In this document: positions 56,409 through 64,000 of the stretch, one piece after another | How positions within the stretch are numbered: position 1 is the stretch's first letter | How the letters are laid out: each line of letters begins with the position of its first letter | Assembly: GCF_000975095.1 (NCBI RefSeq) | Contig: NZ_BBRD01000001.1 | Location: 1,817,467 to 1,881,466 of the forward strand | DNA length: 64,000 bases | Direction of reading: 5' to 3' | From: Demequina aestuarii | Lineage (GTDB): Bacteria > Actinomycetota > Actinomycetes > Actinomycetales > Demequinaceae | Notes under the pieces: generated by a model | Databases searched by the model: none | Told to the model about the DNA's origin: nothing | Seen by the model: only the letters and a program-made list of their open reading frames with translations | Translations under genes and position numbers: made by a program

Positions 56409-56570
56409 CTAACCAAAGTGGCGCGTAGCGGAGACGGCCATGTCGAGTGAGATCACCCAGTCTCCGCCCTGACCCGGAGCATCACCGGGGTATTCCTGGC
56501 GGAGATAGTCTCGCAATTTCTTGGCGTCGACGTTGAGAAGCGCAGCAAGTGCAGGTGCGGAGTAATCCAT
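56409..56570 (-). CDS. Small DNA-binding-like protein
   Basis: 53 residues. LAALLNVDAKKLRDYLRQEY followed by WVISLDMAVSATRHFG matches a small helical domain common in actinobacterial and phage proteins (pattern L-x-V-x-x-K-x-L-R-x-x-L-R, then W-x-(I/L)-(S/T)), thought to bind DNA. ATG at 56570. It could be an independent regulator or a remnant of a larger protein. It converges on rtcB and lies just after the truncated DUF2252 locus on the same strand. Confidence 0.55.
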   Translation of the reverse strand: MDYSAPALAALLNVDAKKLRDYLRQEYPGDAPGQGGDWVISLDMAVSATRHFG

Positions 56571-56625
56571 GCTGCGAACGTACCGCCGTGCTCCCCACAG
56601 CGCGCGACGAATCTGTACTGCTCCC

Positions 56626-56640
56626 TCCGCGCATCGGCCG
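56626..56640 (-). repeat. Inverted 14/15 match to CGGCCGATGCGCGGG
   Basis: TCCGCGCATCGGCCG differs from the reverse complement of the 15-mer at one base. It continues into GATGC, so here two GCATCGGCC halves overlap as a palindrome. Confidence 0.65.
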
Positions 56641-56653
56641 ATGCGTGCGAGCG

Positions 56654-57525
56654 CTACGCCCCCTCGGCAATCGACATCCGGCCACTCTTGACCGCGGCCA
56701 GCAGCGCCTCGTGATCGGCCTCCGTCTGGTCGGCATAGGCCTTCGCAAACTTCGCCATCGCCTTGTCCACGTTGGTGCCCTTCCCCACGTAGCCGGCGAT
56801 CATCGACGCGCCGCTCGTGCGGGCGTGGCCCTTGGCGAGCAGGCGACCAGCGATGCCCGCGTAGTTCGCCAGCGCCTTCCCGGAGATGTTCTTGAGCGAG
56901 ACGGCGCCCTTCATGTTGCGGAACTGCCGCACGTAGAACTGCCGGTCGTCGACGGTGGTCCAGCCGAGCAGCGGATCGCTCACGGTCTGCAGTGCCTTCT
57001 GATACTCCACCACTCGCTGACCCTGGTGCTCGTGTCGCGCCTTGTCGCCGTGCACGTGCTGCGCGAGCACCGACCTGCGAGCCTGCTTGAGTAGCAGGAA
57101 GATCACGTCCTCCTTGCTCGATCCCTCCAGGAGCGCCACATAGGCGCGCAGGCCCACGGACCCCACGCCCACGACCTTGTGAGCGACGTCCACGAGCGTG
57201 TAGCCACCGAGGATCCGTCGCCAGTGCGGGTCGAGAGTCATCAAGTACTCGTCGAGTCCCTCGGCCACCATCTCGGCCTCGGCGTCGGACAAGCGGGTGA
57301 TGAGCGGCGGCTCCTCGACGATCTGGCGGGCGCCGCCGTTCTCGGTCGTGAAGCGCGGCAGGGCGCGGTCCGAGGTGCGCTTGCGCGCCCGCTTCGCCGC
57401 TCGCTTGAGTTCGGAGTCCAGCGAACTGCCCGTCTCGTGGAGGGCCGTCCGGTCCATGTCGAGTCGCTCGAACGAGCGGGTGAAGAGAGCCTGGTTCGCT
57501 TGACGGCGAACCTCGTTGCGATGAG
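56654..57525 (-). pseudogene. 5'-truncated DUF2252 paralogue
   Basis: An open frame of 267 residues from an internal Met (57457), with recognisable homologous codons continuing to about 57525 (ANQALFTRSFERLDM). It matches the C-terminal 60% of the intact DUF2252 protein at 59833-61266, at 85-90% identity by eye, ending SIAEGA versus PIAEGV. The N-terminal region, including GDAHLGNVG, is missing. It is a partial duplicate, probably not functional, though the frame is still open. Confidence 0.8.
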
Positions 57526-57782
57526 GACCTTGGCGACGATGCTGCCATTGCTGAAGTCTCGGGGCGCATAGGGCCTTGGATTCTCGACCCGCCAGTGCCG
57601 ACTGCGGCTGGGTCGGGCGGCGAGGGCTAGGTCGGGCAACCTCCCCGGGTATACCCTCCCTTCAAAGGGCTCCCCCAACAGGGATGCGGCGTACCCCCAA
57701 AGAGGAGCGTCAGGTTCACCCGGTCGAAATGGGCGGCAGGGGTGGCAAGGACTCATTCCTGCCATTCGCCTGGAGCGCTCCC

Positions 57783-58016
57783 ATGCCCTCGCGTACCAAG
57801 GTTCCCTTTCCATCAGCCGGTGCGGCTTTGTACGCAGGCGCCATTGTCGCCCGTAAGCTCCAAGTGTGTGGCGTGACGAAGCTGCCCCGCGGTGTGCATC
57901 CGTGCGCGGCTTGTCGTGCCTGGCACATCACATCCCACAAGACCAAACCGAGATGGCGCCTCAACGGTGACCACGGCAAGCCAACTTCTGAGCGAAGCGC
58001 ACTCCAAGATAGGTAG
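57783..58016 (+). CDS. Small zinc-knuckle protein
   Basis: 77 residues. The core HPCAACRAWHITSHKT matches the C-x-x-C-x-x-W-H-(L/I/V)-T-S motif of tiny actinobacterial and phage proteins, preceded by the usual basic FPSAGAALYAGAIVARK helix. A nucleic-acid-binding role is likely but unproven. ATG at 57783 chosen as the Met nearest the conserved core. Upstream lies a 10-base palindrome, GGGTATACCC (57647-57656). Confidence 0.55.
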   Translation: MPSRTKVPFPSAGAALYAGAIVARKLQVCGVTKLPRGVHPCAACRAWHITSHKTKPRWRLNGDHGKPTSERSALQDR

Positions 58017-58088
58017 ACGCCAACTGGACTCAACGTTGCGGCAGACACTCGCTTGCCCCGCCTGACCACCGTCTGCCAGGCTCGTTGC

Positions 58089-58217
58089 ATGACAGTGCTG
58101 AGGCTGGATTCTTGCAAGAGCGGCTGTGTCGCAATCGCTATCGTCGACAAAGGCTTCTTCGATGCTCTCGAAGCGCCGTCGATTGCCGACGCGCAGCGAG
58201 AACTAGTACTCACGTGA
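58089..58217 (+). CDS. Candidate 42-residue ORF coupled to the NERD nuclease gene
   Basis: Encodes MTVLRLDSCKSGCVAIAIVD and a helical tail; its TGA overlaps the GTG of the next gene by 4 bases (GTGA), the usual arrangement for coupled genes in this genome. No family recognised and no strong ribosome site. Could be a leader or a small regulator. Confidence 0.35.
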   Translation: MTVLRLDSCKSGCVAIAIVDKGFFDALEAPSIADAQRELVLT

Positions 58218-59149
58218 ACGACTTCACTGTCACGCGCTGGAAGCGCTACGGCCACGACCGGGCCTACGTCTCGGACGCGTCTGGGACCAAGCTCGGCTAC
58301 GTCGACCTCAGCACGAGCGAAGTCATAATCGAACAAGCGGCCAATGCAGACGCGGTAAGGAGAGCAGTCGCAGTGTGGTCTGCAGCGGAGGGCGTCTCCA
58401 CTCCGGCCACACCTGACGTAGCAGAGCCGGCTGCCGCCGAGGCGCTACCCACTGAGGCGCTTGAGACTGCGTCGGCCGGTGCCGAACCCACCCCGGAACC
58501 ACCTGTACAGCAGTGGGTGGACTTGGCCGAACATCGGCCGGGTGAAGGCGTACGCCAGCTCGCCAACGAGGAGTGGGCAGCTGCCAAGGAGCGATCCAAG
58601 GTCTTCTCAATCGCCAACCGCTACGTGTTCGACAACCACACCCAGGAGCGCGCCTGGCGCAAGGGGGCCGAGGGTGAAGAGTTCGTGGGGATGAAGCTCA
58701 ATAGGCTCCGCGACCGCGGGTGGCGCGTGCTGCATAGCGTGCCGGTAGGCAAGGGCGACTCGGACATCGACCACATCGTGATCGGGCCTGGGGGCGTCTT
58801 CACGGTGAACAGCAAGATGCACGCGGGGAAGAAGATCTGGGTCGCCAAGTACCAGATGCGCGTGAACGGCCAGCCTGTCCCCTACCTCCGGAACTCTCGG
58901 CACGAAGCAGGGCGGGCAAAGAAGTTGCTGGAGGCTCAGCTCGACTTCGACGTTCCTGTCGTGGGCTGCGTGGTGGTGCTCACCGGCTCGCTCGTGCCCG
59001 AAGTGACGTACAAGCAGATGCCTGACGATGTGCGCGTGCTCGACAAGTGGGACGTGCCGCGCTGGTTCAAGAAGCGTCCCGCCGTCCTATCTCCCGAGCA
59101 GGTCGAGGCGATCTTCAGTGTCGCGAGGCGTTCGACGACCTGGCGCTGA
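58214..59149 (+). CDS. NERD-domain nuclease-like protein
   Basis: 311 residues. An N-terminal segment (about 1-60) is followed by an Ala/Pro/Glu-rich linker (about 65-105). The NERD domain (about 150-260) shows GAEGEEFVGMKLNRLRDRGW, DSDIDHIVIGPGGVFTVNSK and GKKIWVAKYQ, the PD-(D/E)xK-like core with Asn in place of the usual Glu/Gln before the Lys, as also seen in related actinobacterial proteins. The C-terminus has a short conserved DVRVLDKWDVPRWF. It is predicted to be a cytoplasmic DNA-processing enzyme. GTG start overlapping a tiny upstream frame. Confidence 0.85.
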   Translation: MNDFTVTRWKRYGHDRAYVSDASGTKLGYVDLSTSEVIIEQAANADAVRRAVAVWSAAEGVSTPATPDVAEPAAAEALPTEALETASAGAEPTPEPPVQQWVDLAEHRPGEGVRQLANEEWAAAKERSKVFSIANRYVFDNHTQERAWRKGAEGEEFVGMKLNRLRDRGWRVLHSVPVGKGDSDIDHIVIGPGGVFTVNSKMHAGKKIWVAKYQMRVNGQPVPYLRNSRHEAGRAKKLLEAQLDFDVPVVGCVVVLTGSLVPEVTYKQMPDDVRVLDKWDVPRWFKKRPAVLSPEQVEAIFSVARRSTTWR

Positions 59150-59233
59150 CTCCCGATGCCGCGGTAGCAGGCGTCGAACCGGCACGAAGGTGGTCAGTCG
59201 CTGCCACAGCGGACCCCCACCGAGCCTGCGCCC

Positions 59234-59434
59234 CTACCCCTGATCCCAGTCCCCGCGCTCTCCAAGCAGCACGCTCGGTGGCGTTTCGGGTGGCTCAGTG
59301 TCCTCGACCGGCTCCTGCTCGAGTTCGGCCTCGAAGTCGTACTCCGCGATCTCCCCCTCGGATAGGCCGAGGTTGCGCAACTGCTGCGCCCTGTCGTCGA
59401 TCAGTCGCTCACGCGGATCGGATGAATCGGTCAC
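59234..59434 (-). CDS. Small acidic protein
   Basis: 66 residues, strongly acidic: RERLIDDRAQQLRNLGLSEG then EIAEYDFEAELEQEPVEDTE. Helical N-terminus, disordered C-terminus. Not recognised. GTG at 59434 has a GGGGGA just upstream and overlaps the stop of the 51-residue gene by 4 bases, so the two are an operon. Confidence 0.5.
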   Translation of the reverse strand: MTDSSDPRERLIDDRAQQLRNLGLSEGEIAEYDFEAELEQEPVEDTEPPETPPSVLLGERGDWDQG

Positions 59435-59586
59435 TGTATCCCCCGGAGTGTCAGCGGCACCTGGGGGCAGGAGGGTGCCGGCCCCACGAACCAGGCGAAC
59501 GCCGCTGCCAACACAGCAAGCGCCGCAACAGAGAACCGAGCCCAGACCCTGGCATTCATGCGCCGCGAAGCCGCACTCGCGCGCAT
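59431..59586 (-). CDS. 51-residue membrane or secreted micro-protein
   Basis: Reads MRASAASRRMNARVWARFSV and then a hydrophobic helix (AALAVLAAAFAWFVG), with one Cys in PSCPQVPL and the end TLRGIQ. The form is a basic N-terminus plus a signal-anchor. GGGGGG lies about 6 bases before the ATG, and its stop overlaps the start of the acidic protein gene (GTGA). Too short for routine gene calling. Confidence 0.5.
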   Translation of the reverse strand: MRASAASRRMNARVWARFSVAALAVLAAAFAWFVGPAPSCPQVPLTLRGIQ

Positions 59587-59832
59587 ATTGCCCCCCTGTC
59601 CTCCGGAGCGCAGTCGTGCGCTCTGGAGTGGATGCCGCCATTCGGCGACTCATAGTCAGGCCGATGGGTGCATTCCGTCAATAGGATGCGCCGACCGGTG
59701 TTGAAAAGCCGGTCACGCCTGCTTGGGGCGCTCGTAAGTGGACTGACCTGCGGTCGTCCCCTGCGCCACCGGGCCCGCGCCTCCTGGTAAGTGCCGACGA
59801 ACCCGTCGCCGCTCGCGAGTCTTCGCGGCTCA

Positions 59833-61266
59833 CTACACCCCCTCAGCAATCGGCATCCGACCACTCTTGACCGCGGCCAGCAGCGCCTCGTGATCGGCCT
59901 CGGTCTGGTCGGCGTACGCTCGCGCGAAGGCGGCCATCGCCTTGTCGACGTTGCTGCCGGCACCGAGGTAGCCGGCGATCATCGACGCGCCGCTGGTGCG
60001 CGCGTGGCCCTTGGCGAGCAGGCGACCGGCAAGGCCCGCGTAGTTGGCCAGCGCACGTGCGGAGATGCTCTTGAGGGACACCGCACCTTTCATGTTGCGG
60101 AACTGGCGCACGTAGAAGTCCCGACCGTCCACGGTGGTCCAGCCCAGCAGCGGGTCGCTCACGGTCTGCAGCGCCTGCTGGTACTCGACCACGCGCTCAC
60201 CCTGGTGTCCGTGACGCGCGTTCTTGCCGTGGACGTGCTCCGCGAGCACGGACCGCCGCGCCTGCTTGAGCTGCAGGAAGATCACGTCGTCCTTGCTTGA
60301 GCCCTCCAGCAGCGCCACATAGGCCCGCAGCCCGACGGACCCCACGCCCACCACCTTGTGCGCCACGTCCACGAGCGTGTAGCCGCCGAGGATCCGTCGC
60401 CAGTGCGGGTCGAGGGTCTCGAGATAGTCGTCGAGGCCCTCGGCGAGCATGGTGGCCTCGGCCTCGGGGAGCCGCGTGATGAGCGGCGGCTCCTCGACGA
60501 TCTGACGCGCACCCTCCTTCTCGGTGGTGAAACGCGGCAGCGCGCGGTCCGAGGTGCGCTTGCGTGCCCGCTTGGCCGCCCGCTCGAGCTCCGAGTTGAG
60601 CGAGCTGCCCGTGGAGTGGTGGGCCAGGCGGGTCATGTCGAGCCGTTCGAACGAGCGAGCGAACAGTGGCTGGTTCGCGAGGTAGCGCATCTCCTCGCGA
60701 TACGACCTCGCGCAGGTGAGCACCGCCTCCTTGCACTTCTTCTCGGACGCGCCGTTCTCGCGGCCCGCGACCCAGGTGCTCGCGACCAGCCGCCGCAGAT
60801 CCCACTCCCACGCGCCGGGGTGTGACTCGTCGAAGTCGTTGAGGTCCATCACCAGGTCGCGCTCGGGCGACGCGTAGAAGCCCACGTTGCCCAGGTGCGC
60901 GTCCCCGCACACGACGGGCGTGACGCCGGTCGAGGGCAGGCGCGCGACATCATCGGCCATGACCACTGCGGATCCCCGGAGGAACCCGTAGGGCGAGGCC
61001 GCCATCCGTGCGACCCGCACCGCCACCAGGTCCGGAACGCGGCCCTTGTGGTTCTCCTCGATGAGCGCCACGGGGTCCCGGTCCTCGCGGCCGATGCGCC
61101 ACTCGCCCAACGCTCTGCGAGGAACCTTCTTGCGCAGCGACTTGCCCAGCGCGTAGCGCTCGGCACGGGAGTTCGGACGGCTGCGCAGCGACCCGTAGGC
61201 GGGCCCGTCACCATCGCTGTCGGTCTCGGCCAGGATGTCGTGGCCTTCGTCGCCTGCAGTACCCAC
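59833..61266 (-). CDS. DUF2252 family protein
   Basis: 477 residues, full length for DUF2252, a family with a kinase/aminoglycoside-phosphotransferase-like fold and no established reaction. Conserved pieces: RVARMAASPYGFLRGSA, VVCGDAHLGNVGFYASPERD, VMDLNDFDESHPGAWEWDL (the kinase-like DFD/E), and DVAHKVVGVGSVGLRAYVAL. Start choice between GTG 61266 and 61275 is uncertain; both follow a GGAGGGA. A truncated paralogue lies 2.3 kb downstream on the same strand. Confidence 0.88.
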   Translation of the reverse strand: MGTAGDEGHDILAETDSDGDGPAYGSLRSRPNSRAERYALGKSLRKKVPRRALGEWRIGREDRDPVALIEENHKGRVPDLVAVRVARMAASPYGFLRGSAVVMADDVARLPSTGVTPVVCGDAHLGNVGFYASPERDLVMDLNDFDESHPGAWEWDLRRLVASTWVAGRENGASEKKCKEAVLTCARSYREEMRYLANQPLFARSFERLDMTRLAHHSTGSSLNSELERAAKRARKRTSDRALPRFTTEKEGARQIVEEPPLITRLPEAEATMLAEGLDDYLETLDPHWRRILGGYTLVDVAHKVVGVGSVGLRAYVALLEGSSKDDVIFLQLKQARRSVLAEHVHGKNARHGHQGERVVEYQQALQTVSDPLLGWTTVDGRDFYVRQFRNMKGAVSLKSISARALANYAGLAGRLLAKGHARTSGASMIAGYLGAGSNVDKAMAAFARAYADQTEADHEALLAAVKSGRMPIAEGV

Positions 61267-61383
61267 GTGGTGCACTCCCTCCGCCCCGCTACCGCAGCGG
61301 AGGACGCCACCATCGTCGCATGCGCTAAAGCAGAAGCGTGCGGCCAGCATCGTGCGGCCAGGAACGAGTGTCCCGCCCGTGCT

Positions 61384-62154
61384 TTAGAAGACGGTGTACC
61401 CGCCGTCGACGGTCAGCACCGTACCCGTGGCGAACGACGATGCGTCCGACGCCAGGTACACGATCGCACCTGCGAGCTCGTCGGGCTCGCCGACCCGCCC
61501 GAGCGGCGCATCGGCCTTCCAGTAGCGCTGGAACTGCGGCTCGTCGACGGGCGACATGTCGGTCCGCATGTAGCCGGGGGCGAGCGCGTTGACGCGCACG
61601 CCGAGGGGTGCCCACTCGGCTGCGAGCGAGCGCGTGAGGTGATGCACCGCCGCCTTCGACGCGTTGTACGCGGGCTGCCACTGCGGCCTGTTGACGATCT
61701 GCGCCGACATCGAGCCGATGTTGATGATGGAGCCGCTGCCCCGCTCGACCATGTGCCGGCCAAAGACCTGACAGCCCAGCCACACGCCGTCGACGTTGAC
61801 GCTCATGACCTGATGCCACTCGTCGTCGGTCACGTCGAGCGCGGGCTTGTGGATGCACGTGCCCGCGTTGTTGACGAGGATGTCAACGCTTCCGAATGCA
61901 GTGACCGCCTCAGCAAGCATGCGCTCCACGTCGGTACGGACCGTCACATCCCCGAGCACCACCACGCTCTCGCGACCGCGGTCGGCGACCTCCGCCGCGA
62001 CGGACGCCGCGGCATCGGCATCCCGGCCGACGATCACGATGGCGGCTCCGGCCTCGGCAAGCGCCAGCGCGAACGTGCGACCGAGTCCCCTGGTCGCTCC
62101 GGTGACCACCGCCGTGCGGCCGGCGAGATCGAACTGCGACAGTGACGTACCCAT
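61384..62154 (-). CDS. Short-chain dehydrogenase/reductase
   Basis: 256 residues, classical SDR. Cofactor motif VVTGATRGLGRTFALALAEA, structural LVNNAGTCIHKPALDV, and catalytic Ser-Tyr-Lys in NIGSMSAQI and AYNASKAAVHH. Ends with ASDASSFATGTVLTVDGGY, usual for sugar-alcohol/gluconate-type dehydrogenases. ATG at 62154 chosen with GGGAG 11 bases upstream; an earlier in-frame ATG adds 7 residues. Substrate not predictable. Stands alone. Confidence 0.9.
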   Translation of the reverse strand: MGTSLSQFDLAGRTAVVTGATRGLGRTFALALAEAGAAIVIVGRDADAAASVAAEVADRGRESVVVLGDVTVRTDVERMLAEAVTAFGSVDILVNNAGTCIHKPALDVTDDEWHQVMSVNVDGVWLGCQVFGRHMVERGSGSIINIGSMSAQIVNRPQWQPAYNASKAAVHHLTRSLAAEWAPLGVRVNALAPGYMRTDMSPVDEPQFQRYWKADAPLGRVGEPDELAGAIVYLASDASSFATGTVLTVDGGYTVF

Positions 62155-62230
62155 GAGTGAACTCCCTTGTTCCACCTGTCACTGTAGACCGGCCGAGCGG
62201 CGCCCCCCGCGGGGACCCGCGTCCAGAGCC

Positions 62231-62974
62231 TCAGCGAGACTTGCGGCGCGGCGCCTTCCGCACGTACGCGTTCGACTGCCGCCCTTCGCCAGCCTTGCGT
62301 GACGTCATCTCGTAGGAGGGGTGGGCCTCCATCAGATCCTTGAGTTTGGCGTAGCCCCACGTGCGGGTGTCGAAGTCGGACGCGAGCCGAGACAAGTTGG
62401 AGCCGACGGTGCCCAACTGCGCCCAGCCGTCGTCGCCCGCTGCGGACTCGACTGCCTCGGACAGCAGCTTGTCGAGCCCTGCGTCCTTCGTGAAGGCCGG
62501 GCTTGCGGCCGGCTCCGGCGCAGCCTCCGTGTCGCCCAGGTTCTCCACGTAGACGAACTGCGTGCACGCAGCCACGAAGGGCTTGGGCGTCTTGCGCTGA
62601 CCGAAGCCGTACGCCGCCAGGCCCTGCTCCCGGATCCGAGCCGCGAGTCGCGTGAAGTCGCTGTCGCTCGACACCAGGCAGAAGCCGTCCACCATGCCCC
62701 CGTGGAGCAGGTCCATCGCGTCGATGATCAGCGCGCTGTCGGTGGAATTCTTGCCCGTCGTGTACGCGTACTGCTGAATGGGCTGCACCGAGTGCTCGAG
62801 CAGCTGCGGCTTCCACTTGGACAGCTGTGTCGACGTCCAGTCGCCGTAGGCGCGGCGCACGGTCGCCGTGCCGTACTTGGCGATCTCGACGAGGAGTCGC
62901 TCGAGATGCTGGGCGCTGGCGTTGTCGGCGTCGATCAATACGGCCAGCCGGGCGTCGTTCGTGGGTTCTGCCAT
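62231..62974 (-). CDS. NYN-domain (LabA-like) protein with C-terminal OST-HTH/LOTUS domain
   Basis: 247 residues. The NYN/PIN-like nuclease fold spans about 8-145: LAVLIDADNASAQHLERLL, TDSALIIDAMDLLHGG and DGFCLVSSDSDFTRLAARIR, with the acidic metal ligands. The LOTUS/OST-HTH domain (about 165-235) has DGWAQLGTVGSNLSRL and GYAKLKDLMEAHPSYEM, a fold that binds RNA or protein. Likely an RNA-processing or RNA-surveillance factor. The C-terminus is basic (RKAPRRKSR). Confidence 0.9.
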   Translation of the reverse strand: MAEPTNDARLAVLIDADNASAQHLERLLVEIAKYGTATVRRAYGDWTSTQLSKWKPQLLEHSVQPIQQYAYTTGKNSTDSALIIDAMDLLHGGMVDGFCLVSSDSDFTRLAARIREQGLAAYGFGQRKTPKPFVAACTQFVYVENLGDTEAAPEPAASPAFTKDAGLDKLLSEAVESAAGDDGWAQLGTVGSNLSRLASDFDTRTWGYAKLKDLMEAHPSYEMTSRKAGEGRQSNAYVRKAPRRKSR

Positions 62975-63049
62975 GACCCCACTGTCCCACGCGACTGCGC
63001 CGGACCGTGCCCTACGATGACAGCCATCGCAGAGCGACTCGGGGGAATC

Positions 63050-63742
63050 ATGCGGGCAGGCCAATGGGGACACCCGGGCATCGGTGTCGCCGTCGTGGCG
63101 GTGATGGCGGGATGCTCCTCGTCTCCCACCCTCGAGCCCGAGCCCGGTGAGATCGACTGGAATGTTGCGGTGACCCGTTTTGCGATCAAGGTCGGACAAT
63201 CGGACACCGATGTGGCGTACAACCCCTGGCTCGACGAACTGATGGACATGGGCGACAGCGATGCGCCGAACCCCGATATTGACGACCTGGTCGCCTCGGG
63301 GCTCGCCGTGGTCTGCGACCTCGCGGAGGTGACGCCGAGCGCGCTCGGATCAAGCCTCAACACCGGCTTCATGGCGCGTGAAGCCGTCGACGGAGCGGTC
63401 CTCGCAGCCGCGAGCCAGGACTTCCGCGAGGCGCAAGGCGCCAGGCTGTTCCATATCCTGAACCACGATGCAGCGGGCGATTGGCCTCCTGCGGAGTTCA
63501 CGACTGCGATAGAGCGCTTGTCCAACGACCTCTTCGACGAGTGGACGGAGCTGTACGCCCTGCAGACGAGCCTCGAGCAGGCAGCCTTCACCGGTGAGGG
63601 AGCACGAGCCGCACAAGCAGCAGCGGCCGAGCGTTGTGGCGTGACTGTTGCGGGCACCGAGGCCCCGGAAGAGCTCACCGGTGTCACCGGCCTACGACTC
63701 GTCGCACCGCCGCAGGACCTGACCGCCGCACCGGACCAGTAG
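63050..63742 (+). CDS. Putative lipoprotein of unknown function
   Basis: 230 residues. Short signal peptide with lipobox (VAVVAVMAGCSSS), then a mostly helical extracytoplasmic part (VAYNPWLDELMDMGDS, WTELYALQTSLEQAAF). Two Cys (VVCDLAE, AERCGVT) could form a disulphide. Not recognised. GGGGG precedes the ATG. Divergent from the NYN gene. Confidence 0.65.
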   Translation: MRAGQWGHPGIGVAVVAVMAGCSSSPTLEPEPGEIDWNVAVTRFAIKVGQSDTDVAYNPWLDELMDMGDSDAPNPDIDDLVASGLAVVCDLAEVTPSALGSSLNTGFMAREAVDGAVLAAASQDFREAQGARLFHILNHDAAGDWPPAEFTTAIERLSNDLFDEWTELYALQTSLEQAAFTGEGARAAQAAAAERCGVTVAGTEAPEELTGVTGLRLVAPPQDLTAAPDQ

Positions 63743-63784
63743 CGGCGAGAGCCAGCCACCTCTGAGCGCATCCGCCCGGCCCCG

Positions 63785-63799
63785 CCCGCGCATCGGCCG
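63785..63799 (-). repeat. Inverted intergenic copy of CGGCCGATGCGCGGG
   Basis: Exact reverse complement of the 15-mer found at 32395 and 38669, between the lipoprotein gene and the partial gene at the window edge. Confidence 0.8.
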
Positions 63800-63891
63800 C
63801 ATGAAATCTCCCGCACGGCAGAGATCCCGCCCGTCCCCCACGCCACCTGAGTCGCACGAGGGACGCGCGGGATCGCTGACGACGGTCGCGA

Positions 63892-64000
63892 CTACGAGAC
63901 CTTGTGCTCGGGCTCGGCCGCCTTGGCCTGCGCCCGCTCCTCCGGGTACGTCGGGTAGTCGTTGTTGCCCACCTCGGCACCCCCGCCGCCATACGCGCGG
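63892..64000 (-). CDS. Unknown protein, C-terminal end (partial)
   Basis: The last 36 codons of a leftward gene: a Gly-rich turn, then VGNNDYPTYPEERAQAKAAE and a short KVS terminus. The rest is outside the window. Not recognised; the Tyr/Pro-rich tail alone gives no function. Confidence 0.45.
   Translation of the reverse strand, partial: RAYGGGGAEVGNNDYPTYPEERAQAKAAEPEHKVS

Noticed and set aside
57716-58336. 206-residue minus-strand frame over the zinc-knuckle gene
   Set aside because: The plus strand carries the recognisable C-x-x-C-x-x-W-H-x-T-S motif; the minus frame shows nothing.

Overview
The window reads as chromosomal DNA of a high-GC actinobacterium, probably in or near Micrococcales. 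Reasons: uniformly GC-rich codons, frequent GTG starts, ECF sigma plus RskA-type anti-sigma, a sugar ABC operon without its own ATPase, DUF222-HNH and WYL regulator families, and a group 3b-type [NiFe] hydrogenase of the kind found in mycobacteria and relatives. The genus is an inference only. || Left part (1-20.6 kb), housekeeping and metabolism: the end of an ECF sigma gene overlapping its anti-sigma; a large membrane hydrolase-like protein; a dienelactone-hydrolase-like protein; a YbaK-type deacylase; an MFS exporter; a LacI regulator divergent from a five-gene carbohydrate operon (binding protein, two permeases, epimerase, aldo/keto reductase; 8447-13651) with palindromic operators; small membrane proteins and lipoproteins, one carrying a SecD-like P1 domain; and sbcD-sbcC. 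|| 20.7-28.5 kb, leftward: one tightly overlapping transcription unit encodes a bidirectional-type NAD(P)-linked hydrogenase (beta FeS, gamma FAD, delta small, alpha Ni large), its maturation protease, HypC, an EamA transporter and a DUF6390-like protein, followed by a CbiM/NikM metal-uptake component. A DosR/DevR-like inverted repeat sits at the expected activator position upstream of the first gene, suggesting hypoxia or redox control. || 28.6-39.2 kb: an MFS protein, a DUF222-HNH endonuclease, a WYL regulator divergent from an alpha/beta hydrolase, a decayed IS481 transposase, an EcsC-like protein and an unusual adenylation-carrier-acyltransferase fusion. || 39.2-54.4 kb is an accessory island. 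It lacks a short motif (GGCCGATGC) that recurs through the rest of the window. Its first part (39.4-43.3 kb) holds five poorly known genes between an intact gene and a broken partial copy of it. Its second part is a defence region: an MBL-fold protein, a three-gene split N6-methyltransferase and GIY-YIG/SF2 helicase restriction-modification cassette, and, convergent to it, a 981-residue GmrSD-type enzyme fused to apparent modification-reader domains (RAMA-like, alkyltransferase-like, and an EVE/PUA-like C-terminus). The last is the best candidate for an undescribed defence system. || 54.4-64 kb: an orphan RtcB RNA ligase with a long leader; two related DUF2252 loci (one truncated) flanking a NERD nuclease and several tiny genes; a short-chain dehydrogenase; a NYN/LOTUS protein; a lipoprotein; and the edge of an unidentified gene. 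No tRNA, rRNA, CRISPR array or replication origin was recognised.
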